Shown here piece by piece: positions 50,760 through 58,100 of a stretch of DNA of 64,000 nt; positions within the stretch are counted from its first letter, which is position 1, and the number at the start of each line of letters is the position of its first letter. Under the pieces are notes generated by a model. It was not told where the DNA came from. It did no database searches and saw only the letters and a list, made by a program, of their open reading frames with translations. The position numbers were made by a program, and so were the translations under genes. Where the stretch lies: IMG/VR virus record IMGVR_UViG_3300027506_000003, positions 1 through 64,000 of that record. One strand, written 5' to 3'. Origin of the DNA: a virus.

Positions 50760-51598
50760 AATGTAAAATCCTCTACATGGTTTAACAACTGGTCTAGTCG
50801 ATGTGTTCTTAAATAATCAAAGACTTTACCCTTTACTGGTGCTGTCTTTTCAAACTCATCTAATATATTCTTTTCTATATCAGTTGGTATAAACTCTAAA
50901 TCAATTAGAGTTTGGTTTCTTAAATAGTTACGATAGTATTTATCGTCACTCTCAATTGTAATTCTTAAGTACTTATCTTTGACAGGCTTCCTTAAAGGTG
51001 TTTGTCTAATACCTAAGTCCAAGCAATCATCATTAGATAGAATGTTTGGAACTCCGTCTGACTTATCACCAGTAAGAATATGTTCTCTCAAAAATAAATC
51101 GGGGTCTTCAACTGTAATAAGTTTATTAAGGTTGGGACTCCATTGAGTTACGTACTTGTATTTATGGAGTTGCTGAAAGTCTTTATCTCCACTTACTATC
51201 ATGACCTTCTCTCCGAAGGGTGCATGTTTAGTTAACACTGCAATGATATCATCAGCTTCACACTTCTCGACATACATATAACGGTATGGAAAGTTCTCTT
51301 TGATTTCCATCTTCACCTTATGAAGTGTATCAAATATTAATCCCCAGTCTTTGTTATCTGCTTCTCTAGACTTCTTACGATTTGCTTTGTACTGTGGGAA
51401 GTAGTCTCGTCTCCATGGATGTGATGCATCCGTACAAAGAGTAATCTCTCCATACTCTGCAGCGTACTTCCTTTGATATCCTCGAACTGAATTGAGAATC
51501 ATGTGTCTTAACATGTCCTCACTTACTTCTCCGTTGTTCATTTTTAGTTGAACCATTAAACCAGCAATGATGGTTTGTGTAAAGTCTATTAGAATCAT
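50756..51598 (-). CDS. rnh: Ribonuclease H / 5' flap nuclease (280 aa)
   Basis: T4 RNase H family (5'-3' exonuclease fold): MILIDFTQTIIAGLM, EITLCTDASHPWRRDYFPQY, KANRKKSREADNK, then VEKCEADDIIAVLTKHAPFG and MIVSGDKDFQQLHKY. The acidic residues in D5, D57, EADD and SGDKD form the two-metal site. T4 RNase H has 305 residues and removes RNA primers. HILTGDKSDGVPNIL is the helix-hairpin region that binds DNA. It lies in an operon with the AT-hook protein. Confidence 0.92.
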   Translation of the reverse strand: MILIDFTQTIIAGLMVQLKMNNGEVSEDMLRHMILNSVRGYQRKYAAEYGEITLCTDASHPWRRDYFPQYKANRKKSREADNKDWGLIFDTLHKVKMEIKENFPYRYMYVEKCEADDIIAVLTKHAPFGEKVMIVSGDKDFQQLHKYKYVTQWSPNLNKLITVEDPDLFLREHILTGDKSDGVPNILSNDDCLDLGIRQTPLRKPVKDKYLRITIESDDKYYRNYLRNQTLIDLEFIPTDIEKNILDEFEKTAPVKGKVFDYLRTHRLDQLLNHVEDFTL

Positions 51599-52308
51599 TT
51601 TACCACTTTCAATAATAATGTATTTTTGGTAATCAAGTCGTTTCCGTCTTTCAACTTCGACCTAGGAATCTCATCCATAAATCCACGAGCAATAATATTA
51701 CCACCTGTTACTAGTCTATCAAGCAACTTGTAATCTGTCAAGGTCTTTTCTTTACATGAGTCATACCCAGTAATTCTAGAACCTTTGACTGCAAGATGTC
51801 CACTGAAGTGTGTAAACTTTTTAGATGCAGTATTGTATGTGAACAAGTCTAATGCTCTTGGTATCTCTTCCTTGTCTATAGACTTGTAACCTTCCCACTC
51901 TTCTAAGAACGGAAGCTTCCTTACCATTCTCTTAGGGGTCATAGGTCTGACCTTACGAACTGGTTTATACTCTGAACAATACTTATCGATATCGGATTCG
52001 ATACCCTCTAAGAATTTGATGTAGTCTTTCTTTTGTTTCTTGGTAAGGAAATTAAAGGCTTCTTCTAATTGTTCACAACCTTCTTTGTTCTTAACTTCGA
52101 GTTGTGCTTGAAGAGTCTTACCTTGCATGAAGGTTACAACCTTACTACTATACTCTAGTTGTTTGAGATACTTGTACATAGAGAAAGAAGATTTCTTTTC
52201 ATCAATAAACTTATCAATTTGAAATTCGACTTCATCATAGGCATCGATTGCTTTCTCACGCATTCGGTCTTGGATATTTATTTTTTTGGGTTCAGTTTTC
52301 ATAATCAT
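51595..52308 (-). CDS. Unknown protein under leaderless early promoter (237 aa)
   Basis: I place the start at 52308 (MIMKTEPKKINIQDRMREKA), where the -10 box at 52315-52320 puts the A of ATG at +1. The protein is helical and basic (EGCEQLEEAFNFLTKKQKKD) with a beta-rich C-terminal half (FTHFSGHLAVKGSRITGYDS). Similar proteins occur near rnh in marine T4-like phages. No family recognised. Confidence 0.7.
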   Translation of the reverse strand: MIMKTEPKKINIQDRMREKAIDAYDEVEFQIDKFIDEKKSSFSMYKYLKQLEYSSKVVTFMQGKTLQAQLEVKNKEGCEQLEEAFNFLTKKQKKDYIKFLEGIESDIDKYCSEYKPVRKVRPMTPKRMVRKLPFLEEWEGYKSIDKEEIPRALDLFTYNTASKKFTHFSGHLAVKGSRITGYDSCKEKTLTDYKLLDRLVTGGNIIARGFMDEIPRSKLKDGNDLITKNTLLLKVVK

Positions 52309-52314
52309 GTGAGC

Positions 52315-52344
52315 AGTATATAATAAAGCCAGGGGCGTTGTCAA
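52315..52344 (-). promoter_or_regulatory. Sigma70-like promoter with conserved spacer (family member 4)
   Basis: Minus strand TTGACA, 18-nt spacer with CCCCTGGCTTT, TATACT, then 6 nt (GCTCAC) and ATG at 52308. It predicts a leaderless early/middle transcript. Confidence 0.8.
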
Positions 52345-52357
52345 GTTGATTTATAAA

Positions 52358-53740
52358 TTAACTATCATCCCTTTCATCACGTTTGTTTGTAATCATGAAC
52401 TTACGTGCTGGGTTTATCATTAAGTTTGCACGTTGCATCAAGTCACGGTTCGCAAGAAACGGTATTGCACCTCTAGTATCTAAACTAACTTCTTGTTCGT
52501 ATATAGTGTTTAGGAAATTTAACTCAAGTTCTACGACTGGTCTGTCTTCAGCTGGTTTCAATAAAGTAACCATTCTCTTTAATGGTTTCTTATACTTAAC
52601 ACCCTCTGTTGTCCATGTAACTATCTTACCCTTGACCTTTAAATCTTCTGCATGAAGTGAACAAGCTGAAACTGAATTACCTGTATCTAACTTCACTGTC
52701 ATCTCTTGACCTTCAATCTCTATGGTTTCTAATACACCACACTCTGTTGGTGACTTCTTCCATATGTCTCGGTCTTTGTAAATCTTAAGAACCATCTTAA
52801 CAATGTCCTCACCGATAACACTAGAGATTCCTTCAGTGCCTGGCGAATGATTTACTTCCAATAGGTATGGTGGTTCGGTCTTTCTGTTTTTGCTAGGAAT
52901 AAAGTCGACACCACACCATTGTCCGTTGACGGCTTTGCTAGCTCTTAGACAAATATCTTTTTCCATCTCTGTCAATGTAACTGATTGTGCATCTGCACCT
53001 TGGGATACATTACTTCTGAAATCATCTGTAATTTTGTTTCGTCTCATTGCACCAACAATTTCTCTGTTGACAATGACAACACGTACATCGTAATCTGATT
53101 CGATATACTCTTGTAATAGAATATCACAGTAAGGGTCAATCTTATAAATCAAGCTGACCTGTGATTGTAATGAACGTTCTGTTTCGATTAATAGAACACC
53201 CACACCTTTAGAACCCTGTAATGTTTTAAGTATCATCGGGAAGTTATTATCTAATGCTTCGTGAGCTCTATCTACAGTCTCGGGTTCATCGTTTGGAATC
53301 AATACGGTACGTGGTTGGTTTAGACCTATCTCTTGCAGTCTCAGATACGTTCTAAACTTGTCTGAACAAACTTCGATACATTCCCTAGGGTTACACGTTG
53401 CAATGCCGTAGCGTTCAATCTGAGAGATTAAATCGAGGTAGGAATCTTTAGTGTTTACTGCACCACGAATCATAACTAATGTGTCTGCATCAATCTCGAA
53501 TCCTTTCTCATCGTCTGCATTGTGAATAGTAATCTCACCACTATCCTCATCACGTTCTAAGTATGCACCATTGATACGCACGTTGTAAACATCCATGCCC
53601 ATCTTCTCTGCAACACTAACTATCTTACCACTGGTAGATTTCTTTGATTGTTTCTTAGGACGTTCTGCAAGAACGACAAGGCGATAGGGGTCGGACTTCT
53701 TAATGTCTTCTTCGACTATTAATTCTTGAAATGATTTCAT
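52358..53740 (-). CDS. rimK: RimK-like ATP-grasp ligase fused to RimB-like retropepsin domain (460 aa)
   Basis: Residues about 115-325 are an ATP-grasp glutamate ligase: GSKGVGV (176-182) with Lys172, LLQEYIESDYDVRVVIVN (208-225), GVDFIPS (277-283) and LEVNHSPGTEGI (294-305), as in RimK which adds glutamate to ribosomal protein S6. Residues about 335-455 match the RimB/ATP-dependent protease family (DUF785): VKLDTGNSVSACSLHAEDL with the DTG catalytic triad (352-354) and a late LANRDLMQRANLMINPARKF. So the ligase and the partner peptidase are in one chain. The N-terminal 110 residues resemble the RimK pre-ATP-grasp domain. With bS21 elsewhere in the window, it suggests control of the host ribosome. 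Confidence 0.88.
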   Translation of the reverse strand: MKSFQELIVEEDIKKSDPYRLVVLAERPKKQSKKSTSGKIVSVAEKMGMDVYNVRINGAYLERDEDSGEITIHNADDEKGFEIDADTLVMIRGAVNTKDSYLDLISQIERYGIATCNPRECIEVCSDKFRTYLRLQEIGLNQPRTVLIPNDEPETVDRAHEALDNNFPMILKTLQGSKGVGVLLIETERSLQSQVSLIYKIDPYCDILLQEYIESDYDVRVVIVNREIVGAMRRNKITDDFRSNVSQGADAQSVTLTEMEKDICLRASKAVNGQWCGVDFIPSKNRKTEPPYLLEVNHSPGTEGISSVIGEDIVKMVLKIYKDRDIWKKSPTECGVLETIEIEGQEMTVKLDTGNSVSACSLHAEDLKVKGKIVTWTTEGVKYKKPLKRMVTLLKPAEDRPVVELELNFLNTIYEQEVSLDTRGAIPFLANRDLMQRANLMINPARKFMITNKRDERDDS

Positions 53741-54117
53741 TTCTTTAATCCCACCTGTATGGCTTGTTCTTCTAATGGGGTTAATGGTTTCTTATGCAAC
53801 TCTACAAAGTATTCTGCATCCACCAACACCAATGGTTTACTTCTATTTCTTTTAATCACAACAATGGGTTCGTACTTACCACAATTGCTTTCTGCTTGTG
53901 TATATGCATTCCACACGTTAACTGCTTCTTGGTTCTTGCACTCTACACTGTATGGAAATAATCTTCGGGACTCTGTACCTAGGATGATGTCCTCGCCTTG
54001 AGAACCCATAGGTCTTGATTCAGAATCTTCGGGGTCTAAGTCTAACTTCTCTACAAGTAAGTCCCTAAACCACTGTTGTAGTTTACGACCTTTAGCTTTT
54101 GCTGATGATGTCTTCAT
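53737..54117 (-). CDS. PD-(D/E)XK nuclease, Holliday-resolvase-like (126 aa)
   Basis: MKTSSAKAKGRKLQQWFRDL, ESRPMGSQGEDIILGTESRR, then PYSVECKNQEAVNVWNAYTQ. The E-x(n)-GED-x(n)-ECK pattern is that of small phage resolvase-like or VRR-type nucleases. It likely cuts branched or replication DNA in recombination or packaging. The start overlaps the end of the IscA-like gene by 26 nt. Confidence 0.8.
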   Translation of the reverse strand: MKTSSAKAKGRKLQQWFRDLLVEKLDLDPEDSESRPMGSQGEDIILGTESRRLFPYSVECKNQEAVNVWNAYTQAESNCGKYEPIVVIKRNRSKPLVLVDAEYFVELHKKPLTPLEEQAIQVGLKK

Positions 54118-54418
54118 TAAATTTTATACTCACTCCACAACCACAACTGGCTTCTTCATTTGGATTCTGAAACGTAAATGTTTCATTCAATCCTTGTTTC
54201 TCATAATCTAGTGTCATTCCATTTAAAAAAGGTTGACTCATTGTATCTATTAAAAATTTAAAGTTACCGTAATCTAATTCTAAATCACCGTCTCTGAATT
54301 CATCTTCTACAAAAACATATTCATAACCACTGCAACCACCACCAGTAACACCCATTCTAACTGAGTCTACTTTCTTCTCTATAAGCTTTGCAATTGCAAT
54401 GTCTGTGACTTCTATCAT
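54092..54418 (-). CDS. IscA/HesB-type iron-sulfur carrier (108 aa)
   Basis: A-type carrier: MIEVTDIAIAKLIEKK, VTGGGCSGYEYVFVEDE, and a C-terminal SCGCGVSIKF. Cys29, Cys92 and Cys94 are the three expected ligands. The length (108) fits IscA/ErpA/HesB. Such genes (hesB) are frequent in cyanophages and may help mature Fe-S proteins such as the radical SAM and ribonucleotide reductase systems. Start fixed by a late promoter 6 nt upstream; this is a late gene. Confidence 0.88.
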   Translation of the reverse strand: MIEVTDIAIAKLIEKKVDSVRMGVTGGGCSGYEYVFVEDEFRDGDLELDYGNFKFLIDTMSQPFLNGMTLDYEKQGLNETFTFQNPNEEASCGCGVSIKFNEDIISKS

Positions 54419-54424
54419 AAGAAG

Positions 54425-54432
54425 TATTTATA
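54425..54432 (-). promoter_or_regulatory. T4-type late promoter, start codon at +1/+2
   Basis: TATAAATA on the minus strand followed by 6 nt (CTTCTT) and ATG at 54418. Confidence 0.7.
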
Positions 54433-55078
54433 CTTCTGACTCCCACACACCATCTTGTTCTGCATCATTTTTTAAATCTTTTGATTTCTTAGGTCGAATT
54501 AATTCGTATGGAATACCATCTGGCTGGTCTTCGGGTACGTAAAGGAATCCAATGTCGGAACGATTACATGTGTCGACTGCATCAAAGATTGTTTCCACTA
54601 GAGCTTCTCCACCTAAATTAAATGAAGTATTAAATATAATGGGGGTGCCATTCTTTTCACCCAAGGCTTTAATTAAATTGTAATAATTTTTATTCTGCTC
54701 TTGAGTAACAGTTTGAATACGACATGTTCCGTCTGCATGAACGATAGCAGGAATCTCTTTGTATGCTTTCTCTTTGCATTGAATTGCAAACGACATATAA
54801 GGTGACTCTTCTAACTGCAACATCTCAAAATATTCATGTGCATGTTCTTTTAATACAGTACCAGCAAACGGTCTATAATATTCTCTCTTCTTAATTGTAT
54901 TTACAATTTGCTTTGCATCGGGATTAGTAGGGTCAAATAAAATACTACGATTACCTAATGCACGTGGGCCCCATTCAGAACTACCTTGGAACATTGCAAC
55001 AACTTGTTTCTCTTCAACCAGTAATCTAATTACTTCGTCTTGGTCTCTAATGATTTCTAATATTCTATTCTTACTCAC
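54428..55078 (-). CDS. Carbamoyltransferase C-terminal half (216 aa, GTG start)
   Basis: Matches the C-terminal domain of NodU/CmcH-type carbamoyltransferases: VAMFQGSSEWGPRALGNRSI, LFDPTNPDAKQIVNTIKKRE, YYRPFAGTV, then GTPIIFNTSFNLGGEALVET. In other phages the two domains form one chain of about 570-600 residues. Here it starts at a GTG overlapping the stop of the N-terminal gene (GTGAGTAA) in the +1 frame. The halves may assemble from two proteins, or be joined by frameshifting. The enzyme transfers carbamoyl from carbamoyl phosphate to a hydroxyl group, on a sugar or nucleotide. Confidence 0.8.
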   Translation of the reverse strand: MSKNRILEIIRDQDEVIRLLVEEKQVVAMFQGSSEWGPRALGNRSILFDPTNPDAKQIVNTIKKREYYRPFAGTVLKEHAHEYFEMLQLEESPYMSFAIQCKEKAYKEIPAIVHADGTCRIQTVTQEQNKNYYNLIKALGEKNGTPIIFNTSFNLGGEALVETIFDAVDTCNRSDIGFLYVPEDQPDGIPYELIRPKKSKDLKNDAEQDGVWESEV

Positions 55079-56339
55079 TGTCTGTTTCCTCTGTTGTTGC
55101 TTCTTCCTTGTATGGATGGACTGGTGCTTCTGCACTATCTAAGACTCCTTCCTTTACTGGTTCGAAGTATTCGTTTTCTAAATGATAATGTAACCAAAAT
55201 GCAGCTCCAACTGCAGTACCACCATCATGGGGTACAGGGTCAACGAATATATTTAATTCGGGAAACTCTTGTAGGTATCTGTAATTGTTTGTACAGTTTA
55301 ATGAGAAGCCACCACTGAGAACTAAGTTCTTACAGTCGGGATTTAATTCTACTGCACGTCTGATAACATTACATGCATTCTTAAATGATTCTTCCTCACA
55401 CATCTGTGCAACGATATGTCTATCAAACCTATCGGGTCTGTCTTCGTATAGTCTTCCGTATGATGCCATACCCATGACTTTACCCGCTGCACGTCCATGA
55501 ATGTCTGCACCGAAGGCATAACTCATGTTACTGAAGTTCATACCGCTAGAAGGGAAGCTAGTGAACGTAACAGGCAGTCCATCAATCTCTGTCTCTAAGT
55601 CTGTGAGACAATGAGCTGAGTCGTAGTACATGTTAGGAAAGAACGTATTGGATACGTCACCTAACATACGGTGATTAGACATCTTCTTCCACTGGGGAAC
55701 AATAGTCTTAGTGTCAAAGTCACACTTCCAAATAGATTCAATCTCTTGATAGTTCGGATGTGTTTCATGATAACACTTAGCACCACCACCATCCCATGCA
55801 ATAGCCATTGCATCCTCACCCTTGTCAAAGAAAGGACTGAGATAATATCCACTGTATGCATGATACATGTGATGTTCTGTGTCAAAGTGATACTGGTCTA
55901 CATCAAAGAACTGTTTACACATCTCATCATGAATGGTTTCATCCATTTCTTCGTGCCAGTCTTGTTTGAGTCCCACTTTGGGATAGGCTTTAATTAATTC
56001 TTGGATTCTTGCTGAGGTTAATTGTTCCTTTGCAAGTTCATCTGCAAACTCTTGTGCAATGAGACGATTATCCATAAGATAATCTAAGTCCATTTCAAGT
56101 TTCATGTCACGTCTATCGAACGATGCAAAGATTAACTCTCCCTCTACATTGCCTTCATCGTCTACCAATGAGTCTGCAAGACCTTTAGAGTCGATTACAT
56201 GTAGGTGGGGGGACTCTAAAGTCGGTGAATAATACTTATCACGTCTTTCTCTTTCTTCTTCGAAGAGTTCTACGACTTCTCCGTCTTCCATAATACATAA
56301 ACTGGTATCATGGCTGGAATTAATTCCAATTATTCTCAT
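55071..56339 (-). CDS. Carbamoyltransferase N-terminal half (422 aa)
   Basis: Kae1-like domain of the NodU/HypF-type family: MRIIGINSSHDTSLCIMEDG (the GxNSSHDxSxC motif), EEERERRDKYYSP, FDTEHHMYHAYSGYYLSPF, then AIAWDGGGAKCYHE and NLVLSGGFSLNCTNNYRYLQ. Domains and active-site His residues look intact. The last 30 residues (VLDSAEAPVHPYKEEATTEE) do not belong to the family and include the LDSAEAPVxPY segment shared with gp5. The gene ends in a stop just where the C-terminal half would continue. Good Shine-Dalgarno (AAGGATATATT) at the start. Confidence 0.85.
   Translation of the reverse strand: MRIIGINSSHDTSLCIMEDGEVVELFEEERERRDKYYSPTLESPHLHVIDSKGLADSLVDDEGNVEGELIFASFDRRDMKLEMDLDYLMDNRLIAQEFADELAKEQLTSARIQELIKAYPKVGLKQDWHEEMDETIHDEMCKQFFDVDQYHFDTEHHMYHAYSGYYLSPFFDKGEDAMAIAWDGGGAKCYHETHPNYQEIESIWKCDFDTKTIVPQWKKMSNHRMLGDVSNTFFPNMYYDSAHCLTDLETEIDGLPVTFTSFPSSGMNFSNMSYAFGADIHGRAAGKVMGMASYGRLYEDRPDRFDRHIVAQMCEEESFKNACNVIRRAVELNPDCKNLVLSGGFSLNCTNNYRYLQEFPELNIFVDPVPHDGGTAVGAAFWLHYHLENEYFEPVKEGVLDSAEAPVHPYKEEATTEETDSE
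55110..55153. repeat. 44-bp segment shared with 26843-26886 (copy in carbamoyltransferase)
   Basis: 41 of 44 bases identical to the copy in gene 5, same orientation and frame. It forms the extra tail of the N-terminal half gene, exactly next to the break between the two halves. Confidence 0.8.
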
Positions 56340-56360
56340 AATATATCCTTGGTGTTGTTT

Positions 56361-56534
56361 CTACTTTTCTTTTAATCGTTCGTAGAAGGTTATTATTTGC
56401 TGTGGGTCGACAATATTGTCGTCCATGAGCGTTTGAAGTAGTTCTGCATGTCCATGTTTGACACCACTACGGTGTACGAAATAGACTAGTGCTAGGATAA
56501 ATCCTAAATGAATCAATATTAATTCTATACTCAT
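56361..56534 (-). CDS. Small single-span membrane protein (57 aa)
   Basis: MSIELILIHLGFILALVYFV then HRSGVKHGHAELLQTLMDDN and IVDPQQIITFYERLKEK. One membrane span is followed by a soluble helical tail. It has GGAG 12 nt upstream of ATG. Conserved sequence unknown. It is the first in a run of tiny early genes. Confidence 0.6.
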   Translation of the reverse strand: MSIELILIHLGFILALVYFVHRSGVKHGHAELLQTLMDDNIVDPQQIITFYERLKEK

Positions 56535-56550
56535 GGTTTTATTTATCTCC

Positions 56551-56673
56551 TTAAAATTTAAAGTATTTTTTGATTAAATAATCAATGTAAAATACGAGAC
56601 CAACCCATGCAACACCGCTACCGACAAATGCAATGACATAAAACGGTAACAAATACCAATCAAAGATACTCAT
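56551..56673 (-). CDS. Tiny membrane protein (40 aa)
   Basis: MSIFDWYLLPFYVIAFVGSG then VAWVGLVFYIDYLIKKYFKF: nearly all hydrophobic with a basic tail. It overlaps the upstream gene by 14 nt in a different frame, so it is probably translated by coupling. Membrane location is the only clear feature. Confidence 0.55.
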   Translation of the reverse strand: MSIFDWYLLPFYVIAFVGSGVAWVGLVFYIDYLIKKYFKF

Positions 56674-56824
56674 TATCGAGATACTCCCTTATTTTTGTAA
56701 GATTATAGTACAATGAAGAGTAGACTCGGGTACTATTCGGTGTCTCCACAATAAAACGTGGAATGCCAGCGGGTGAACGGTCTTGAAATATCCTACAACC
56801 TAGGTAGGATTCTAATAATAGTCT
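56660..56824 (-). CDS. Small protein of unknown function (54 aa)
   Basis: Start at 56824 (MRLLLESYLGCRIFQDRSPA) with AGGAAG 6 nt upstream. GIPRFIVETPNSTRVYSSLY suggests a small beta-rich, basic protein. No family recognised. Confidence 0.55.
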   Translation of the reverse strand, partial: RLLLESYLGCRIFQDRSPAGIPRFIVETPNSTRVYSSLYYNLTKIREYLDNEYL

Positions 56825-56828
56825 CATG

Positions 56829-57017
56829 TTATACTTCCTCATCGATGATTGAACCCTTGGATGGTACGTCTGCACCAATTTCATTTATATAGGGGACTTT
56901 ATTTTGATTATACATTGCTTCATGTTCTTTATTCATTCTATCTGCTGTTCGTTGCATACCACGTTCTAACATTCTTTCGAATTCTTTTTCTATTTTTCGT
57001 AGTATCCAACTGAACAT
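56829..57017 (-). CDS. Small helical protein (62 aa)
   Basis: MFSWILRKIEKEFERMLERG and KEHEAMYNQNKVPYINEIGA. An amphipathic N-terminal helix rich in charged residues and an acidic tail. It lies between two other tiny genes with 2-5 nt gaps. No family recognised. Confidence 0.55.
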   Translation of the reverse strand: MFSWILRKIEKEFERMLERGMQRTADRMNKEHEAMYNQNKVPYINEIGADVPSKGSIIDEEV

Positions 57018-57019
57018 GA

Positions 57020-57322
57020 TTATCTCCCTATGTGTTTCACCTCTGAACGTGGTATCACTTGGTAGGCACCCTTATTATAAGACGGTGCAATGGTATACTC
57101 GGACGAGATACGTTGTCGTTCTTCTTTACTTAGGGTATTTAGAGTCTTAGGACTGTCCACACCACACGCCGACGGATAGTATACACTCTCACGCACGTAA
57201 GGAGCTACCGTTTTCACACTCGTCTCCCAATTATAATCCTTAGCGGTCTTAGTACGAACCTTCCAAGCATTCGTCTTACGTTTCTTACCACTAAAAGAGT
57301 GTGTCATAGAACCCTGTCTCAT
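57020..57322 (-). CDS. Basic protein of unknown function (100 aa)
   Basis: Start at 57322 (MRQGSMTHSFSGKKRKTNAW) with a GGGGAAAT purine-rich region upstream. It is strongly basic, and APYVRESVYYPSACGVDSPK, LNTLSKEERQRISSEYTIAP are the other features. It probably binds nucleic acid or is a virion-internal protein; no proof. Confidence 0.55.
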   Translation of the reverse strand: MRQGSMTHSFSGKKRKTNAWKVRTKTAKDYNWETSVKTVAPYVRESVYYPSACGVDSPKTLNTLSKEERQRISSEYTIAPSYNKGAYQVIPRSEVKHIGR

Positions 57323-57323
57323 A

Positions 57324-57626
57324 TTATTTCCCCTGTACACACATAGTGTACTGTTCTAGAGTGCCTGGTCTTATTAACCACTCACACCTCTGAGTATTCT
57401 GTTTGTAATCTTTAGGTTTATGGTAGGGTGACACCAAGTCTTTATGCAATGTATCTAATATTATTATAGAGTCTTTGATATCTTTAGGTTTCGAAACGTC
57501 TTCGAGTATCTTCACACTACGTTCTAAACGTTTAAGGTCTTCCACAGCATCCAATACATCCCAAAAGTCTGCATAAGAATGGGTAGGTATCAGTAGCAAT
57601 GTAAGTATTAACAATTTGTATTTCAT
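57324..57626 (-). CDS. Secreted small protein (100 aa)
   Basis: MKYKLLILTLLLIPTHSYAD is a Sec signal peptide with an AYAD-type cleavage site at about residue 19-20. The mature part is helical and charged with two Cys (QRCEWLIRPG, YTMCVQGK) that could form a disulfide in the periplasm. The ATG lies 6 nt after an extended -10 (TGGTATAAT), so the transcript would be leaderless. A periplasmic role such as superinfection control is only a guess. Confidence 0.65.
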   Translation of the reverse strand: MKYKLLILTLLLIPTHSYADFWDVLDAVEDLKRLERSVKILEDVSKPKDIKDSIIILDTLHKDLVSPYHKPKDYKQNTQRCEWLIRPGTLEQYTMCVQGK

Positions 57627-57632
57627 AAGTCT

Positions 57633-57641
57633 ATTATACCA
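57633..57641 (-). promoter_or_regulatory. Extended -10 promoter with start codon at +1
   Basis: Minus strand TGGTATAAT (extended -10), then 6 nt and the ATG at 57626. A possible -35 (TTCCCA) is weak at 17 nt. Confidence 0.55.
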
Positions 57642-57737
57642 TAAAACTGGGGGGATGGGAATACGGTTTCACGCATGTCGTGTAAGTATTTGTGGACTTG
57701 GTGATGTTCGATTCCCTGTCCCCTTCCCGAGTGAGTG

Positions 57738-57968
57738 CTATGATGCACCACCCCTATTATAAAAATGTCTACGTATGATATACACACGTGTGTATGCAAC
57801 GACTGTCATCCATGCAGTAATGGTAGTACCTATCTGCAATGCATTCGTCATATGTAACTTATCTATGCATATCCACAGACCTATTAGATTCAGTGGATAG
57901 TTAATTAACAAGCCAGTGAAGACTGTGGTAAAGGTTTCTCTGTGTATTCTTCGTGATTTCTCTGACAT
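57738..57968 (-). CDS. Small membrane protein, DUF7220-like pattern (76 aa)
   Basis: I start at 57968 (MSEKSRRIHRETFTTVFTGL) because the family opens SxxRRxSxxEx, with the membrane segments FTGLLINYPLNLIGLWICID and TTITAWMTVVAYTRVYIIRR. An upstream frame to 58091 exists but lacks any signal. Proteins of this style are common in marine phages; role unknown. Confidence 0.65.
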   Translation of the reverse strand: MSEKSRRIHRETFTTVFTGLLINYPLNLIGLWICIDKLHMTNALQIGTTITAWMTVVAYTRVYIIRRHFYNRGGAS

Positions 57969-58100
57969 ATAAAAAGGTCTTAAGGTTAAAAATTTACCCG
58001 AAAAAAAAATTCTCGGTAGTAGTATAGAATGCTTCACAGAGCTATAGAGGTAGGGGGTTGAGTTGCTGCCCAGATACCCTAGGAGTCCCACAGCACTGTT

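Noticed and set aside
54428-56339. Carbamoyltransferase as a decaying pseudogene
   Set aside because: Both halves keep conserved motifs without further stops, and the overlap has a start codon in the right place; decay would show more damage.
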